Assembly (NCBI RefSeq): GCF_016862935.1
Contig: NZ_BONX01000065.1
Span: 19,805-83,804 of the forward strand
Reading direction: 5' to 3'
DNA from: Plantactinospora mayteni
Lineage (GTDB): Bacteria; Actinomycetota; Actinomycetes; Mycobacteriales; Micromonosporaceae
DNA: 64,000 bases
Position numbers and translations under genes: made by a program. Of this stretch, positions 35,848 through 44,952 are shown in pieces. The notes under the pieces are model-generated. The model ran no database searches. It worked only from the letters and a program-made list of their open reading frames with translations, and was not told the origin of the DNA. Position 1 is the stretch's first letter. Each line of letters begins with the position of its first letter.

Positions 35848-37031
35848 GACATGTCGCCAGTAGTACATTGCCCGCTTGCCCCTTCCCTCTCGAGGCCGGC
35901 CTTCCGGTGGTCTTTCGGTGCCAATGCAACGATGTGCACTCCGTCGCGGGTCCGTACGGGGATCAGGACCTCGCCGTCAGGTGTGACCGACGATGCCTCC
36001 GGCTTTCCGTGGACGTCATTTTTCAGCCACTTGTCGCCGCCGGCTGGCTCGCTTCTCGTCTGGCGTCCCCGAGTGTCGAGGTACAGCAGTCTTCCATCGA
36101 TGACGCCGCCGTCGTGCAGCACGTAACCGCCGTCGTCGGTACGACCGGTTAGATACCCCGAGTTGCCGTGGGAGAACTTGGCCACGATCTGGCCGTCTCC
36201 GGTTACCAGCACACCGCCGAAGTCTTCGGTGATGAACAACATGGCGATCCCGTGCTGCCGTGACACCGCGACTCCGCCGAGTTCGACTGCCCAGTCCGGT
36301 GCGCCCGTCGGTGACATCCGGCGGCACCACCGTCCATCGCCCCCGTACACCCGGCCCGCCGCGTCCACCCCGATGACCGAGGCGAGGAGCAAATGGTTGT
36401 CCTTGCGGGCGCCGATCACGATCTCGGCGGTGCTGTCAAGATCACGAAGAACCCAGTTCAGTACGCGCCCTCTGGCGCTGAGCGTGGCGAATCCCGCCCA
36501 CCCACACGGGTCGATGACCACCCTCGGGCCCAGACGTTGGTCAGCCAGCGGTGTCGCTGTTCTGACGTCGACGCGGGAGAGTAGACCGTTGGCGGTGAGG
36601 AAGACCCGTCCCCGGGCGTCGGTGATCAGCCGATGACCCCCGGCGTCGGCGACGACGGAAACCGGCCAGGCTGTCGTGCCGTCCGGCCGCAGACGGTGCA
36701 CCATGTAGCCGCCGTCGGCCCAGACGAGGGCGGTCGCGTGGCCGTCTTCGGTCAGGACGGCGTCTTTCACCTGGCCGGTCGTTTTGATGTCGACGTGTGC
36801 CGGGGAGGGGGAGAGTCGGACCACCCGTGCGCCGTAGGCGGTCGGCGCGAGAACCTGTGGTGTGCCGTCGGGCAGCGCCCGGACCTTCACATCCGCCCGC
36901 CTTTGTATGTACACCTCCGAGTCGTGGCGGCTCGACGCAACGCCACTGGGGACGATGCGTTCGGGGATGCCGTCGGGCGAGTTCCAGGGCAGGAACGCGA
37001 CGGCTCGGGCCACCGTGTCAGACGCCGTCAT
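35766..37031 (-). CDS. beta-propeller-like protein of unknown function
   Basis: A 421-residue protein from ATG 37031 (TASDTVARAVAFLPWNSPDG) with GCGAGG upstream. The body repeats a blade-like pattern of about 40 residues, e.g. AVLTEDGHATALVWADGGYM, HRLITDARGRVFLTANGLLS, GVDAAGRVYGGDGRWCRRMS and VLVTGDGQIVAKFSHGNSG, pointing to a propeller. The last 40 residues (from about 35890) lose this character and overlap the next gene, so the true 3' end may be frameshifted. Cytoplasmic; no signal peptide. Family not recognised. Confidence 0.55.
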   Translation of the reverse strand: MTASDTVARAVAFLPWNSPDGIPERIVPSGVASSRHDSEVYIQRRADVKVRALPDGTPQVLAPTAYGARVVRLSPSPAHVDIKTTGQVKDAVLTEDGHATALVWADGGYMVHRLRPDGTTAWPVSVVADAGGHRLITDARGRVFLTANGLLSRVDVRTATPLADQRLGPRVVIDPCGWAGFATLSARGRVLNWVLRDLDSTAEIVIGARKDNHLLLASVIGVDAAGRVYGGDGRWCRRMSPTGAPDWAVELGGVAVSRQHGIAMLFITEDFGGVLVTGDGQIVAKFSHGNSGYLTGRTDDGGYVLHDGGVIDGRLLYLDTRGRQTRSEPAGGDKWLKNDVHGKPEASSVTPDGEVLIPVRTRDGVHIVALAPKDHRKAGLEREGASGQCTTGDMSWSTGSPDSRSTCAAPASEAGFCNASW

Positions 37032-37349
37032 GACCTCGCTCACCTGCTTCAGGACCGATTCTCGGACGCGTACGCGGGCGGCACGACCGTGCACCGGACG
37101 GGTCCTGAGGTCGGCAGCCGTCCGGCGGCGGTTGCTGCTTGGTCTTACCTGTGCCGCATGGGCACAGGCTGGAGAGTACACACGGCTGCGGTCCCGTAAA
37201 AAAGGCCATCGCGGCTCGGCAACGCATCACCAGCCAGTGCCCAGGGCACTTCTTGCGTGTCAAGGAGATCCCGTCGAGTTCGAGTACGCCGACGCCGCCA
37301 ACCAGGCCGTCCGGAATCGCGACGGGCCGAGGCACGTTGGACAGGGCAT
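37032..37349. other. gap without supported gene
   Basis: About 320 bases, probably holding the promoter of the propeller gene. Nothing else is evident. Confidence 0.3.
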
Positions 37350-37709
37350 GGCATTGACTGGTGAGCATGAACCGAGTCTGTGGGGGGATCTGTGAGCAGG
37401 TCGAGCAGATCATGCCCACCGGCACGACCAACGACGTGACGTTCAGGGGCCCTGCCCACAGTGCTGATGACCTACCGGGGCGCCAAGACCGGCAAGGTTC
37501 GCAAGGCGCCGCTTGTGCGTGTCAAACACGAGGGACGCTATGCGGCTGTCGCGTCCAAGGGTGGCTGGCCGACCAACCCGCAGTGTCAAGCCGCACAAAG
37601 GGAGCCGCCACGATTCGAGGGGATCGACACCTCATCGGCTCCCCGCAGAGGGTGGTTCGTCTCTACGTATCCGACCGCCGCGACGGAGTTCCAACGGGCT
37701 TCGGGGTGA
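37350..37709 (+). pseudogene. F420-dependent Ddn-like nitroreductase, multiply frameshifted
   Basis: Three frames in succession give MALTGEHEPSLWGDL, then EQVEQIMPTGTTNDVTFRG, then LPTVLMTYRGAKTGKVRKAP and RVKHEGRYAAVASKGG, the N-terminal half of the deazaflavin-dependent nitroreductase (Ddn) family. Frame changes fall near 37395 and 37447. After GWPTNPQ the sequence diverges and the C-terminal half is lost, so the gene is dead. Confidence 0.65.
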
Positions 37710-38325
37710 ACGCCTGGAGGAAGGTGTGAACCGCAGCGCGTGCGACGGCGCGTCGTTCGCTGTTGGGGACGTGACGGGTGCCGAGGCGTGCTCGTGTGTC
37801 CATCGGGCCCGTCAGCAGGGCGAAGAACTGTTCGGCCGCCAGGCGTGGGGCTGGGGTGTGCAGGTGTCCGGCGACGGTGAGGCGTGCGAGTCGGTCGGCG
37901 AGGGCTTCGGTGACGCGTTCGGCCGCGCGGGTGTGGATGATGTCGAGCAGGTCGGGGAACTGGTTGATCTCCGCGGAGAGCAACCGGCGCAACGCCCAGG
38001 ATCGGTCGTCGCAGTAGCATTCGAGCAGGCGGATGCCGACGCGTTCCAGGCTTGCGCGGATGTCGTCGCTGTGGTCGGTGAGCGTCTCGATCGTGGCGAG
38101 GTTCCTGGCCAGTGCCTGGTCGGCAGAGGCGGCGATGGCCTCGCGGAGCAGGTTCTCCTTGTCGCCGAAGTGGCTGTACACGGTGGCCTTGGCTACACCC
38201 GCTTCCGCCGCGATCACGTCCACACCGGCTTGGGCGTAACCCGCTCGGGCGAAAACAGCGAACGCGGCGTCCACGATCGCCTGCCGCTTCTCGATCCGGC
38301 CACGCGCGGCGATGGTCCCGCTCAT
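37663..38325 (-). CDS. TetR/AcrR family regulator
   Basis: A 220-residue repressor with an N-terminal helix-turn-helix (IVDAAFAVFARAGYAQAGVD, AAEAGVAKATVYSHFGDKE) and an AefR-like C-terminal ligand domain (LRRLLSAEINQFPDLLDIIH). The start ATG 38325 overlaps the TGA of the upstream SDR gene (ATGA), so it is the second gene of a two-gene operon and should repress it. Palindromes ahead of the SDR gene are the expected operator. Confidence 0.9.
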   Translation of the reverse strand: MSGTIAARGRIEKRQAIVDAAFAVFARAGYAQAGVDVIAAEAGVAKATVYSHFGDKENLLREAIAASADQALARNLATIETLTDHSDDIRASLERVGIRLLECYCDDRSWALRRLLSAEINQFPDLLDIIHTRAAERVTEALADRLARLTVAGHLHTPAPRLAAEQFFALLTGPMDTRARLGTRHVPNSERRAVARAAVHTFLQAFTPKPVGTPSRRSDT

Positions 38326-39149
38326 CGGTGCACCGTCCCGGCGAGCAGCTCGTCGGTGAGGCGCGCCAGTCGCTCCGCATCCTGTGTGGAGAAGAGCTCG
38401 GTGTGCACATTCAGCTCGGTGAACAGGTTGAACGCGGTCAACGGTGGTGCCGGCGGATCGTCGAGCAGCCGGACGAGCGGCGGGACCACGTCGGTCGCGG
38501 GTTTCGCCATCGTCTGCTGCTGCCGGAGGTAGGCAGCGGTCTGCGGGTCGACCTTCCCCGCGTAGCTGGTCGCCGTGCTACCGGGGTGGAAGAGCACGTA
38601 CCGCACCGGGCCCCCGCCGTGCCGCTCGGCGAAGCTCACACCGAGCAGATCGTTCAGGCGTCCGGTCATGAACATCGCGTTCACCAGGTCGTACTGCCGC
38701 GCGCTCTGCAGATCGTCCCAGGCCACCGGCGTGTCGTGGCCCGGACCGGCGACGTTCACGATCACCGGCCGGTCCGCCTTCTCCAACGGGCCGAGCAACC
38801 CGTAGCTGAACAGGAGGCGGCTGAGATAGAACAGGGCGAAATTGTCCTCGAAGCCCTCGGCGGTCACCGACCGGTAGGACCGTATGAACCGTGCGCACAG
38901 CACCACGCCGTCAATGGCCGGATACTGCTCGGTGAGCTCACCGACGATGCGGCGGGTGTTCGAGACCAGGCTGAGGTCGGCCTGGACGAACGCCACGGTT
39001 CCCGGCGCCGACGCCGCCTCAGCCACCAGTCGTTCGCCCTTGTCCGGATTGGTCCCGACCACCACGGCCCTGTCCCCCCGGCGGAACAACGTGCGGGCCA
39101 GTGCGGCACCGATGCCGTCCGTGCCGCCCGTGATCACATACGTCTTCAC
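38322..39149 (-). CDS. short-chain dehydrogenase/reductase
   Basis: A 275-residue Rossmann protein: TGGTDGIGAALARTLFRRGD (TGxxxGIG), DLSLVSN, VLCARF in the NNAG position, and SRLLFSYGLLGPL. The normal catalytic YxxxK is not clear: the equivalent region reads ARQYDLVNAMFMTGRLN, with Asn in place of Lys. So it may have altered activity or be an SDR relative. It is first gene of the operon with the TetR repressor; palindromes lie about 50-90 bases upstream. Confidence 0.8.
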   Translation of the reverse strand: MKTYVITGGTDGIGAALARTLFRRGDRAVVVGTNPDKGERLVAEAASAPGTVAFVQADLSLVSNTRRIVGELTEQYPAIDGVVLCARFIRSYRSVTAEGFEDNFALFYLSRLLFSYGLLGPLEKADRPVIVNVAGPGHDTPVAWDDLQSARQYDLVNAMFMTGRLNDLLGVSFAERHGGGPVRYVLFHPGSTATSYAGKVDPQTAAYLRQQQTMAKPATDVVPPLVRLLDDPPAPPLTAFNLFTELNVHTELFSTQDAERLARLTDELLAGTVHR

Positions 39150-39197
39150 GAGAGTCCCTCTCCCCGCCCCGGTGACGTGCCCTTCGCTCAGCCATCA

Positions 39198-39240
39198 CTA
39201 TACCAGTTGGCCTGGAATACCAGACTAGCAAGTCTGGTAT
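39198..39240. promoter_or_regulatory. TetR operator palindromes
   Basis: A perfect palindrome ATACCAGACT-AGCA-AGTCTGGTAT (39217-39240) follows an imperfect one, TATACCAG-N4-CCTGGAATA (39199-39219). Both contain ATACCAG/CTGGTAT and share bases. Located between the SDR start and the next upstream gene, they suit cooperative repressor binding. Confidence 0.8.
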
Positions 39241-39551
39241 AGCGCCAAGCGTGGCCCGGACGGCAAACGCCTCACCGCGCGGTACGACGCTGCCGAGATC
39301 CACCGAGCAGCCGAGATCCCGGCTGGCCATCCGTTCCTCGGTGCTGCTCGCTTGGCGTAGGTAGAGCAGCGAAGCCGATAGTTCCTCGCGGGGCGCGACC
39401 GCAGCCAGCACCGGAAGCCCGGACGGCCTGATCGCGATCACCGTCAACGAACTCCGCCGACTGTTCCACGCCAGTGGTCTGTTCGATCCGGGGGCTGATG
39501 GCCGCAGCGAACATCGAGGGGGTACGCCATGGTGGGCTCACCTCGTGGAGA
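39241..39551. other. gap with possible transposase tail
   Basis: No intact gene. Around 39410-39490 (+) PDGLIAITVNELRRLFHASG resembles the C-terminal end of IS4/IS701-type transposases. Pattern-only call. Confidence 0.3.
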
Positions 39552-40772
39552 ATGCGGCGGGTGCGACTTGATCTGGACAGCATCGACTGGGCGTCGTTGA
39601 CGCACGCGTACGGAAGTGCCGAGGACGTGCCTGGCCTCATCCGTGATCTGCGGTCATCCGATGCCGAGGTCCGTGGCGCGGCAATGTACGAGCTGTACGG
39701 CAACATTTACCACCAGGGCACCCGCTACGAGGCCAGCGCATACGCGGTCCCGTTCCTGCTGGATCTGCTGGCCGACCCCGCCACGCCCGCCCGGCACGAA
39801 GTCATTCAGCTGCTCTCCTGCCTCGCTGTCGGTTACACGCCTTACGACATACCCGCCAGCGGCTTCCCCATCGCCGAAATCCGCAACGACGTGGCCCACG
39901 TCCCCGAGGAGACCTGGCGCCGCTGGTCGCAAGGGATGAAGGATTGGCACGAGGTCGTCAGTACAGGGCAGAGGCAGCCGCTTCCACTCACCAAGCCTGA
40001 GCGGCGCCTGTTCGAGATCCGGCACGCGCTCGCCGCGTACGATGCCGTCCGGGCCGGCGTCCCGCTGCTGTTGACATGCCTGGCCGACCCGGACGCCGAG
40101 GTGGTCGGGGAGGCGATCCATGCCTTGGCCTGGTTTTCGGAGGAGATGACGTCGATCCGCCCCGGCCTGCTCGAAATCGCCTCCGACGACCAGCGCCCGG
40201 CGCAGACAGTGGGAGCGGCGCTGATCGCGTTAGGACTGGTCGGCGGTGCGTTGACCCAGCCTGTAGCGGACCTGCTCGACGGGAACCTTGCCGGTACGGA
40301 TCCCGACTTGAGATGGGCGGCCGCTGTGGCGTGGGCGCAGCTGGCTGGTGAAGGGGTGCCGGACTCGGCAATAGCCGAACTACGGGGATGGGCGGTCATT
40401 CGCCAACGGGACACCGGGCAGACAATCTGGTTTGCGAGCCCCAGCTACGTGGCACTCGAAGTACTCGACGCCTTCGCCGTGCCGGTGGCCGAGGAGGTGC
40501 GGTCGGACCTCGTTGCGGCGGTGCTCGCCGAGCAGCCCACGTCGAACTGGCACAACCATTTCAACGTGGTGCTGGGGTGCGCGTTTCCGCAGATGGAATC
40601 GGATCACGGCCGCGGCTTCGGGGAACTGACGGCGGCGCAGCGGGCGGTGGTCGCCTGGCTTGTCGACAACCCGCATGTGTTCGGCTCTTCGGGCCCTCAA
40701 GGCCCACTCCGCCAACACGGCCTGCCGGCGACTCACGAGGCGCTACGCGCTTACGCCGGCCTGGACGGGTAA
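39552..40772 (+). CDS. HEAT-repeat-like protein
   Basis: A 406-residue helical protein from ATG 39552 (GTG 39561 possible). It has HEAT-like units: DVPGLIRDLRSSDAEVRGAA, AVPFLLDLLADPATPARHEV, LLLTCLADPDAEVVGEAIHA and DPDLRWAAAVAWAQLAGEG. Such proteins occur as orphan immunity or scaffold proteins in actinobacteria. No catalytic motif is seen. It is monocistronic. Confidence 0.75.
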   Translation: MRRVRLDLDSIDWASLTHAYGSAEDVPGLIRDLRSSDAEVRGAAMYELYGNIYHQGTRYEASAYAVPFLLDLLADPATPARHEVIQLLSCLAVGYTPYDIPASGFPIAEIRNDVAHVPEETWRRWSQGMKDWHEVVSTGQRQPLPLTKPERRLFEIRHALAAYDAVRAGVPLLLTCLADPDAEVVGEAIHALAWFSEEMTSIRPGLLEIASDDQRPAQTVGAALIALGLVGGALTQPVADLLDGNLAGTDPDLRWAAAVAWAQLAGEGVPDSAIAELRGWAVIRQRDTGQTIWFASPSYVALEVLDAFAVPVAEEVRSDLVAAVLAEQPTSNWHNHFNVVLGCAFPQMESDHGRGFGELTAAQRAVVAWLVDNPHVFGSSGPQGPLRQHGLPATHEALRAYAGLDG

Positions 40773-40967
40773 CAAACACAGGGGGCGGCTGGACAGCGGA
40801 TTGCAGGATGGTCTTGGCGCACTTCACCCCTCGCCTCGTCACGTCCTTCCGCATGCTGAAGAACTCCCCTCGTTTACCTGGTTTCGCCAATCACCACGCG
40901 GACCGCCTACCAATCTGCGGTGGCCGCATCGCCGGCTCGTCGTGATCCGACGGCACGATGAGCTGTT

Positions 40968-41015
40968 GTGGGCCGCCGGGGACTCGAACCCGAACCTACT
41001 GATTAGAAGTCAACG
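40968..41015 (-). tRNA. 3' fragment of tRNA-Arg (TCT)-like gene, att remnant
   Basis: On the minus strand an anticodon arm GACTTCTAATC (anticodon TCT) is followed by AGGTTCGGGTTCGAGTCCCC, i.e. variable loop and T arm, and GGCGGCCCA. The 5' half of the tRNA is absent and the T stem is imperfect. Such 3' fragments are usually left by site-specific integration of an element at a tRNA gene. Confidence 0.5.
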
Positions 41016-41212
41016 GATACACCGGCCTGCGCCAGTACGACATCGACCAGGTGCACGCCTGGCTCGACACGTTGCCGCCGCCGGACGGGCCGGCGTGGTC
41101 CACCACCGATCCGTCCACTCCAACCCGATCCGATGATCCGAGCTGACCTGAGCAGCACGAGCGTCGCCACGTCCGACAGAAACCGACAGAACGCCATGAA
41201 AGGATCAACACC
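41016..41212 (+). other. gene 3' fragment beside the tRNA remnant
   Basis: Plus-strand frame GYTGLRQYDIDQVHAWLDTL followed by PPPDGPAWSTTD to a stop at about 41142 looks like the end of a real protein with no start; family not recognised. The remaining bases lead into the acetyltransferase gene. Confidence 0.3.
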
Positions 41213-41800
41213 ATGGGCGATGATCAGCCCGGCCACGAACTGCTGACCACGCGATTGGCCCTGCGGCGACCCACCCCGGCGGACATCGACACGATCTACC
41301 GGATCCACCACGACCCAGCGGCATGCGCCCACAACCCGGCCGACATGCTCGCCACCCACGCCGACGCCGAAGACCGCTACCACCGGTGGGACCAGCACTG
41401 GCAACAGCACGACTTCGGCTACTGGGTCATCCACCCGCGTGAGGCCAACGCCCAGCACGGCATTCTGGGCTTCAGCGGACTCAAGCTCATGCGCCTGCAG
41501 GACCGAGAAGTCCTCAACCTCTTCTACCGTCTGGATCCGGTTACCTGGGGCAACGGCATCGCCACCGAAGCCGCGACCGCGGTCGTCAGCTGGGCAACCA
41601 CCGACCGCCCAGACCATCCGGTCATCGCCCGCGTCCGCCCCGACAACGTCGCCTCCGCCACAGTCGCCGAACGAACCGGCCTGCGCCGCGCCGCGCACCT
41701 CGACACCGCCGGAGAGGACGGCCTCGATTGGATCTTCGCCAAGAACTGGGAGCCACGCCGGATGCAATCGTCCGACTCGCCTATCCGCGCGCGAGACTGA
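41213..41800 (+). CDS. GNAT family N-acetyltransferase (RimJ-like)
   Basis: A 195-residue acetyltransferase from ATG 41213 with AAAGGATC upstream. It has the RimJ/RimL start (LLTTRLALRRPTPADID), the FYRLDPVTWGNGIATEA acetyl-CoA loop (GxGxA) and ARVRPDNVASATVAERTGLR. Substrate unknown; RimJ-like members acetylate protein N termini or small molecules. The last 25 residues are extra. It looks intact. Confidence 0.88.
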   Translation: MGDDQPGHELLTTRLALRRPTPADIDTIYRIHHDPAACAHNPADMLATHADAEDRYHRWDQHWQQHDFGYWVIHPREANAQHGILGFSGLKLMRLQDREVLNLFYRLDPVTWGNGIATEAATAVVSWATTDRPDHPVIARVRPDNVASATVAERTGLRRAAHLDTAGEDGLDWIFAKNWEPRRMQSSDSPIRARD

Positions 41801-41911
41801 CCCCAGCAGCGACCCAAATCCATCCCACAAGCACACCCAGAGAAGGCAGTATGAAGCGCCCGTCGGAACGAACCCGAGCCCGCATCGGAGCCTCGTCGCT
41901 GCGGCGGCGGC

Positions 41912-42931
41912 TCATCGCTGATCACCCCTTGGCTTTGAAGAACGGCGCACCGGAGCGGACGACCGAGCCGGCGGCGGGGACGACGGGGACGGGGACGGCC
42001 CGGTACGGATGGCGGTCGGACCTGCCGGGGACGCACCGTCCGCCGGGGACGGCCTCGCCGCTGGAGTCGCGGACGGGCGCAGCGGCGGGGTGGGGACCAC
42101 AGCCCGGCGGCCGTCCGGGGACGGCGGTACGGACGAGGCCGGTGGACGAAGCCGGGGCGCGCTGGTGGCCGGTGCCCGGCGGGCGGCGGTCACGGGCGCG
42201 GCGACCGGGGTGCCCGCGTTCGCGGCGGCTTGCCGGCTCGGGACGGCACGCCGCGCCGCTGTGGGCCGCGTCGCCGGGGTCGAGGCGCGTCGTGGCCTGC
42301 CGGCTGCCGGTGCGGCCGGAGCTGCGGAAAACACCGGTGTGACCGGGGCAGGTGGCCGGCGCGGCGCGGTCTGCGGTGCTGGTGTGGCCGAGAACGTCAC
42401 CGCCGGTGCCGCACCGCTGGGGGTTGCCCTTGGTGTCGTGGTCGTGGCGTCGCTGAAGGCGACTCGCGCCGGTGGCACGTTCGGGGACGGCGGACTCGGC
42501 TGGGGCGGGGACGGGTGAGAGAACGGCGCGGCCGGGACAGCCACGGACGGCAGTGCCGATGGTGTGGACGGGGTCGCCGGGTGGCTGAAGGTGGGCGCGG
42601 CGTTCGTCCCGGACGGCGCGGGCAGCGGCGTATGGCTGACCGGGGCGTGGCTGAAGGCCACCGGTCCCGGCGGGACCGGAGCCCGCCCGGGACGGGGCGG
42701 ACGAGGTGGACGGGGGCACCGGGCGACGGACGGGGACCGGGACCGGGTGGACGAGGTGGCGTCCGTCCGGCGGTCCGCGCCGCGCTCGCGCCGCCCAGGA
42801 TGCCGGCCGCCGCGCCGAGCGTCGGCAGCCCGCAGCGGGGCATGGGGTGCGCGAGTAGGCGACGAAGGCGAGACCGGGCGATGCGCTCGTGGGTGACCTG
42901 TGATGCCGACCGGCGCGGCCGTCCTCCTCAC
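41912..42931 (-). CDS. proline-rich low-complexity protein
   Basis: A 339-residue frame, strongly Pro/Ala/Thr/Ser-rich, with a recurring VAFS or FSHP/FSAT unit every 15-25 residues (PVAFSHAPVSHTPLPAPSG, PTFSHPATPSTPSA, RVAFSDATTTTPRA, VTFSATPAPQ, PVFSAAPAA). It suggests a disordered secreted or surface protein or a spacer region. A different frame gives a better-looking head (MPRCGLPTLGAAAGILGGAS, from 42843), so a frameshift near 42740 is likely. Function unknown; could be part of the integrative-element remains. Confidence 0.4.
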   Translation of the reverse strand: MRRTAAPVGITGHPRAHRPVSPSSPTRAPHAPLRAADARRGGRHPGRRERGADRRTDATSSTRSRSPSVARCPRPPRPPRPGRAPVPPGPVAFSHAPVSHTPLPAPSGTNAAPTFSHPATPSTPSALPSVAVPAAPFSHPSPPQPSPPSPNVPPARVAFSDATTTTPRATPSGAAPAVTFSATPAPQTAPRRPPAPVTPVFSAAPAAPAAGRPRRASTPATRPTAARRAVPSRQAAANAGTPVAAPVTAARRAPATSAPRLRPPASSVPPSPDGRRAVVPTPPLRPSATPAARPSPADGASPAGPTAIRTGPSPSPSSPPPARSSAPVRRSSKPRGDQR

Positions 42932-43079
42932 CAGCGACGGGTGGTGGGCCGGGGACCGTGCGGGGTGTCAGCGCCGTCAACGGGTCCGGTCGGAGCAGGT
43001 CACCTGCGCGGAAGAGTCCCGCACTAGGGGATTACAAATCCGGGCCTCGGATTGGAAACCCGCAGCTCAGCGGAGGCTG

Positions 43080-43900
43080 CTAGGGGCGCTTCCGGGCGGT
43101 GGGCACATCGAGGACCAGGGTCGCGGTGGCCTCGTTGATCACGTCGGCGTACGGGTCGGACAGCTCGCCGGACTCGATCGCAGCCTTGAGCCGGGCGACC
43201 GCGGCGCTGCGCCGCTTGTAGAGGTTCCAGCGGGGCTGGCCGGTGCGTTCGGCGTATCCGGTGAGGCTGACCTCTCCAGGTACGTCGCGCCGATCAGCTC
43301 CGCCTCCTGCACGGTGATGACCCCGGCGGTGACCGCACGGGCGAGGACCAGATCCGGATGGCCGTACGGGGCCGGCGGCAACACCGCGCCCGGGGCGTGG
43401 TTCGGCGCCCCGGACGAGGCCGGCTCCAGGTCACGCAGCTCCGTCCGGGCCTTGGAGAACGCGGCGGACAGCAGGTTCCCGACCACACTCGGCCTGTCCA
43501 GGTCGACCGTGCCGAGAGCACGGAGGAAGTGCTCGACGACGGCGGCCTGCACATCGCCGGTGAACAGCTTGGCCAGCAGGTACGCCTTGAACCGCAGGCC
43601 CGGCAACGCGACACCGACCGAACCGGCACGCCACGCCGGATCACCGGTGCGGGCGTACTGCACCAGCAGCCGCCACGCGGCGTCCCGGGCGGCGTAGCCG
43701 CAGGACGGGTGCATCAGGATCGCCGACAGCTCCGGCAGGGCGATGGCCCGGCAGGGCAGGCCGTGACCGAGGCTGCGGCCGTCCACCGACAGCGGGCTCG
43801 GCCCCTGCCCCATCAGCCGGAATCGGTACTCGATGTCGTTGAGCAGCGTCTCGCCCCGCCGTGCGGCGGCCAGCTCGGCGGTGAGGGTACGACGGTCCAT
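43080..43900 (-). pseudogene. sigma-70-like regulator, frameshifted
   Basis: From ATG 43900 the protein reads DRRTLTAELAAARRGETLLN, DIEYRFRLMGQG and ends DLVLARAVTAGVITVQEAEL with a helix-turn-helix of sigma region 4 type. At about 43275 a one-base shift is needed: the natural continuation is EVSLTGYAERTGQPRWNLYK and RRSAAVARLKAAIESGELSD in the neighbouring frame, ending at 43080. Homologues occur in actinobacterial integrative elements. The unshifted frame ends at 43139 in Ser/Pro-rich noise. Confidence 0.6.
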
Positions 43901-44595
43901 GGTGGTACTCCCTCGTGATGCCCGTGTGCCGTCCGGCGGGAGTGCCGGTCGGCGCTGTGCCACCACGCCACCAGGCGCCTTGACGAACAATCGTGATCTT
44001 GTTCAACCGGGCTCGACACGTGTTCAACCCGGCCGTCACCGATCCCCGTCAATACGCCTCGACGTCAACCGGCCGCCGCCCGAGCCCAGGTGTCCAAACC
44101 CGTGATCAGGCTGTTCAAGGCGCTGGGCGCCGACCGCGCCCGCCGCGAGGCCGCACCCTTGAACACGCACTGCCCGACGACGCGATCCACGGCCTTAAGC
44201 AGGGCGCCGAGAGTGGCTCTCGACGCGAAGGCTCACAGCCGTCGCGATCTTGTTCAAGGTCCCTCGACGGTCAGCCTGGGTTCGGCACCTTGAACGGGCA
44301 CCACTTCGGTAGGTCTTTCGGCGCCAGCGATCCGGGCAGGACATCGATCGCCAACTTTGGTTAGCTTGTTTCGGCACCAGGTGGCTGGATTCGCGAAGTT
44401 GCGCTACCTGACATCGCGGAGACCGCTACGAGCATCCTCTCCGGGTAACACTTCGTAGTGCATCGGGGTGCGTATGGCTCGTCGAGTCTTCCGCTCATAG
44501 CCGATGAGCGGGCACCTGCTGTCCTGATTGCCTGCTGCCAAGTCCTGCCTCAGTTTGTTCATGCAGTGGTGACAGCGGACAGCCACCGGGGTCGG
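43901..44595. repeat. gap with six GTTCAA/TTGAAC motifs
   Basis: Between 43990 and 44300 GTTCAA or TTGAAC occurs six times (about 43998, 44024, 44113, 44159, 44249, 44288); two copies share the longer context GATCTTGTTCAA with CTCGAC about 6-10 bases later (43990 and 44244). This could be operators or iterons of an integrative element. No gene is supported here, and 44300-44595 shows nothing. Confidence 0.45.
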
Positions 44596-44952
44596 CTACG
44601 AGTCCGATCGAGGCGGCCGAGCGACGGGCGGAGACAATCTGTCCGACTGCCGGGCGTGCCTTCGCCACCGGTAGTGGCGCCACACAGCGCCTGTGACAGC
44701 CACAGCAAAGAGCAGCGCGGTGGCGCCCTTCCAAGCACGCTCGAACCACGATCTCTCGTTGCCGAACGCTGCTTCACCGGCCGTCATCAGCCATAGCCCC
44801 ACCCACGCCCACTGCCAGCCACGTGGGCGAGAGAATTTCTCGGGCGGGTCGGAGAGCGCGACGGACACAGCGACTGCGGCGCTGCCAACGACGACCAGCG
44901 GTGCTCCGATGCGCCAGATGGCCTCCCACAGCGACACGAACCGATAATGCAC
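44596..44952 (-). CDS. small membrane protein
   Basis: A 118-residue protein from ATG 44952 with hydrophobic segments APLVVVGSAAVAVSVAL and WVGLWLMTAGEAAFG, and AWKGATALLFAVAVTGAVWR near the end, so probably two or three membrane spans with a basic tail (RHYRWRRHARQSDRLSPP). No family recognised. Confidence 0.5.
   Translation of the reverse strand: MHYRFVSLWEAIWRIGAPLVVVGSAAVAVSVALSDPPEKFSRPRGWQWAWVGLWLMTAGEAAFGNERSWFERAWKGATALLFAVAVTGAVWRHYRWRRHARQSDRLSPPVARPPRSDS

Noticed and set aside
42009..43027. Plus-strand Gly/Ala-rich frames opposite the proline-rich protein
   Set aside because: They look like the complement of the Pro-rich coding strand; I keep the minus-strand reading with low confidence.
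43020..43080. tRNA-Thr-like anticodon arm (GGATTTGTAATCC on the minus strand)
   Set aside because: Only the anticodon arm fits; there is no T arm or acceptor stem, so I do not call a tRNA.
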